Origin: CAJBLF01 sp964495825
GTDB taxonomy: Bacteria > Patescibacteriota > Gracilibacteria > Absconditabacterales > Absconditicoccaceae
Assembly: GCA_964495825.1 (NCBI GenBank)
Contig: CAZBWI010000007.1
Span: 1-7,477, forward strand
Reading direction: 5' to 3'
Length of the DNA stretch: 7,477 nt
The notes beneath the pieces are model-generated. The model worked only from the letters and a program-made list of their open reading frames with translations, was not told the origin of the DNA and did no database searches. The position numbers and the translations under genes are program-made. Below are positions 7,351 to 7,477 of this stretch, piece by piece (within the stretch, counting starts at the first letter, position 1; each line of letters opens with the position of its first letter).

Positions 7351-7389
7351 TAGAATTGTCAGTAGATTTCCAAAAATAGAATTGTCAGT
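7351..7389 (+). repeat. 13-bp direct repeat, two copies 26 bp apart, downstream of the last gene
   Basis: TAGAATTGTCAGT occurs at 7351-7363 and exactly again at 7377-7389, both preceded by an A-rich stretch. A weak third echo, gaattgtagct, lies near 7412-7422. The role is unknown: a pair of regulator sites about 2.5 helical turns apart, transposon-end remnants, or replication-slippage products are all possible. Confidence 0.7.
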
Positions 7390-7420
7390 TTTATCTTGAT
7401 ACAAGTTTCGTGAATTGTAG

Positions 7421-7436
7421 CTCATGCGCTCATGAG
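7421..7436. repeat. Perfect 6-bp inverted repeat, possible weak terminator
   Basis: CTCATG (7421-7426), loop CGCT, CATGAG (7431-7436). It can form a hairpin about 85 bases after the stop at 7337. No clean T-run follows (aatatcttta), so a terminator role for the 204-residue gene is only possible; an operator for a gene beyond the window is an alternative. Confidence 0.35.
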
Positions 7437-7477
7437 AATATCTTTATATGACCGTACATTGATTCTTTTATAGTAAG

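Larger units (their letters stand above)
7338..7477. other. Intergenic end of the window
   Basis: No coding frame or RNA gene is supported here on either strand. The stretch holds only the 13-bp direct repeat and the inverted repeat listed separately, plus a small CTTG-ATA-CAAG hairpin at 7395-7405. Confidence 0.5.

Overview
The window comes from a bacterium that reads UGA as glycine (genetic code 25), which points to Candidatus Absconditabacteria (SR1) or Gracilibacteria. Read with the standard code, every long gene breaks into pieces. Read with TGA=Gly, the pieces join into full-length proteins with no internal TAA or TAG. I count 28 in-frame TGA codons in six genes: 4 in hsdS, 6 in the reverse transcriptase, 10 in hsdR, 4 in the lipoprotein, 2 in the GIY-YIG remnant and 2 in the last gene. 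Several fall exactly where the protein family has a conserved glycine.

Left part (1-5543) is an AT-rich defence operon on the + strand. It starts with the 3' part of a type I restriction-modification specificity gene (hsdS, to 940; its upstream part and hsdM would lie before the window). One base later comes a 508-residue UG/Abi-type defence reverse transcriptase (942-2468), then, after 21 bases of pure A/T, a complete 1017-residue restriction motor/nuclease (hsdR, 2490-5543). The HsdS repeats and HsdR motifs resemble the type IC (EcoR124I/EcoprrI) class. The reverse transcriptase sits between hsdS and hsdR, the slot occupied by the anticodon nuclease PrrC in the E. coli EcoprrI locus. This suggests a layered system: restriction first, and an RT-based response that may act if restriction is blocked.

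Right part (5544-7477) has clearly higher GC and looks like ordinary chromosome. It holds a secreted lipoprotein with an eight-cysteine tail and a degenerate 7-bp tandem repeat just after the lipobox (5625-6287); a GIY-YIG (UPF0213-type) endonuclease gene broken by a frameshift near its 3' end (6327-6579); a likely terminator and promoter (6639-6695); and an unrecognised 204-residue helical protein (6723-7337). The last 140 bases hold no gene, but contain a 13-bp direct repeat and a perfect 6-bp inverted repeat.

No RNA gene, CRISPR array, transposase or origin was seen.
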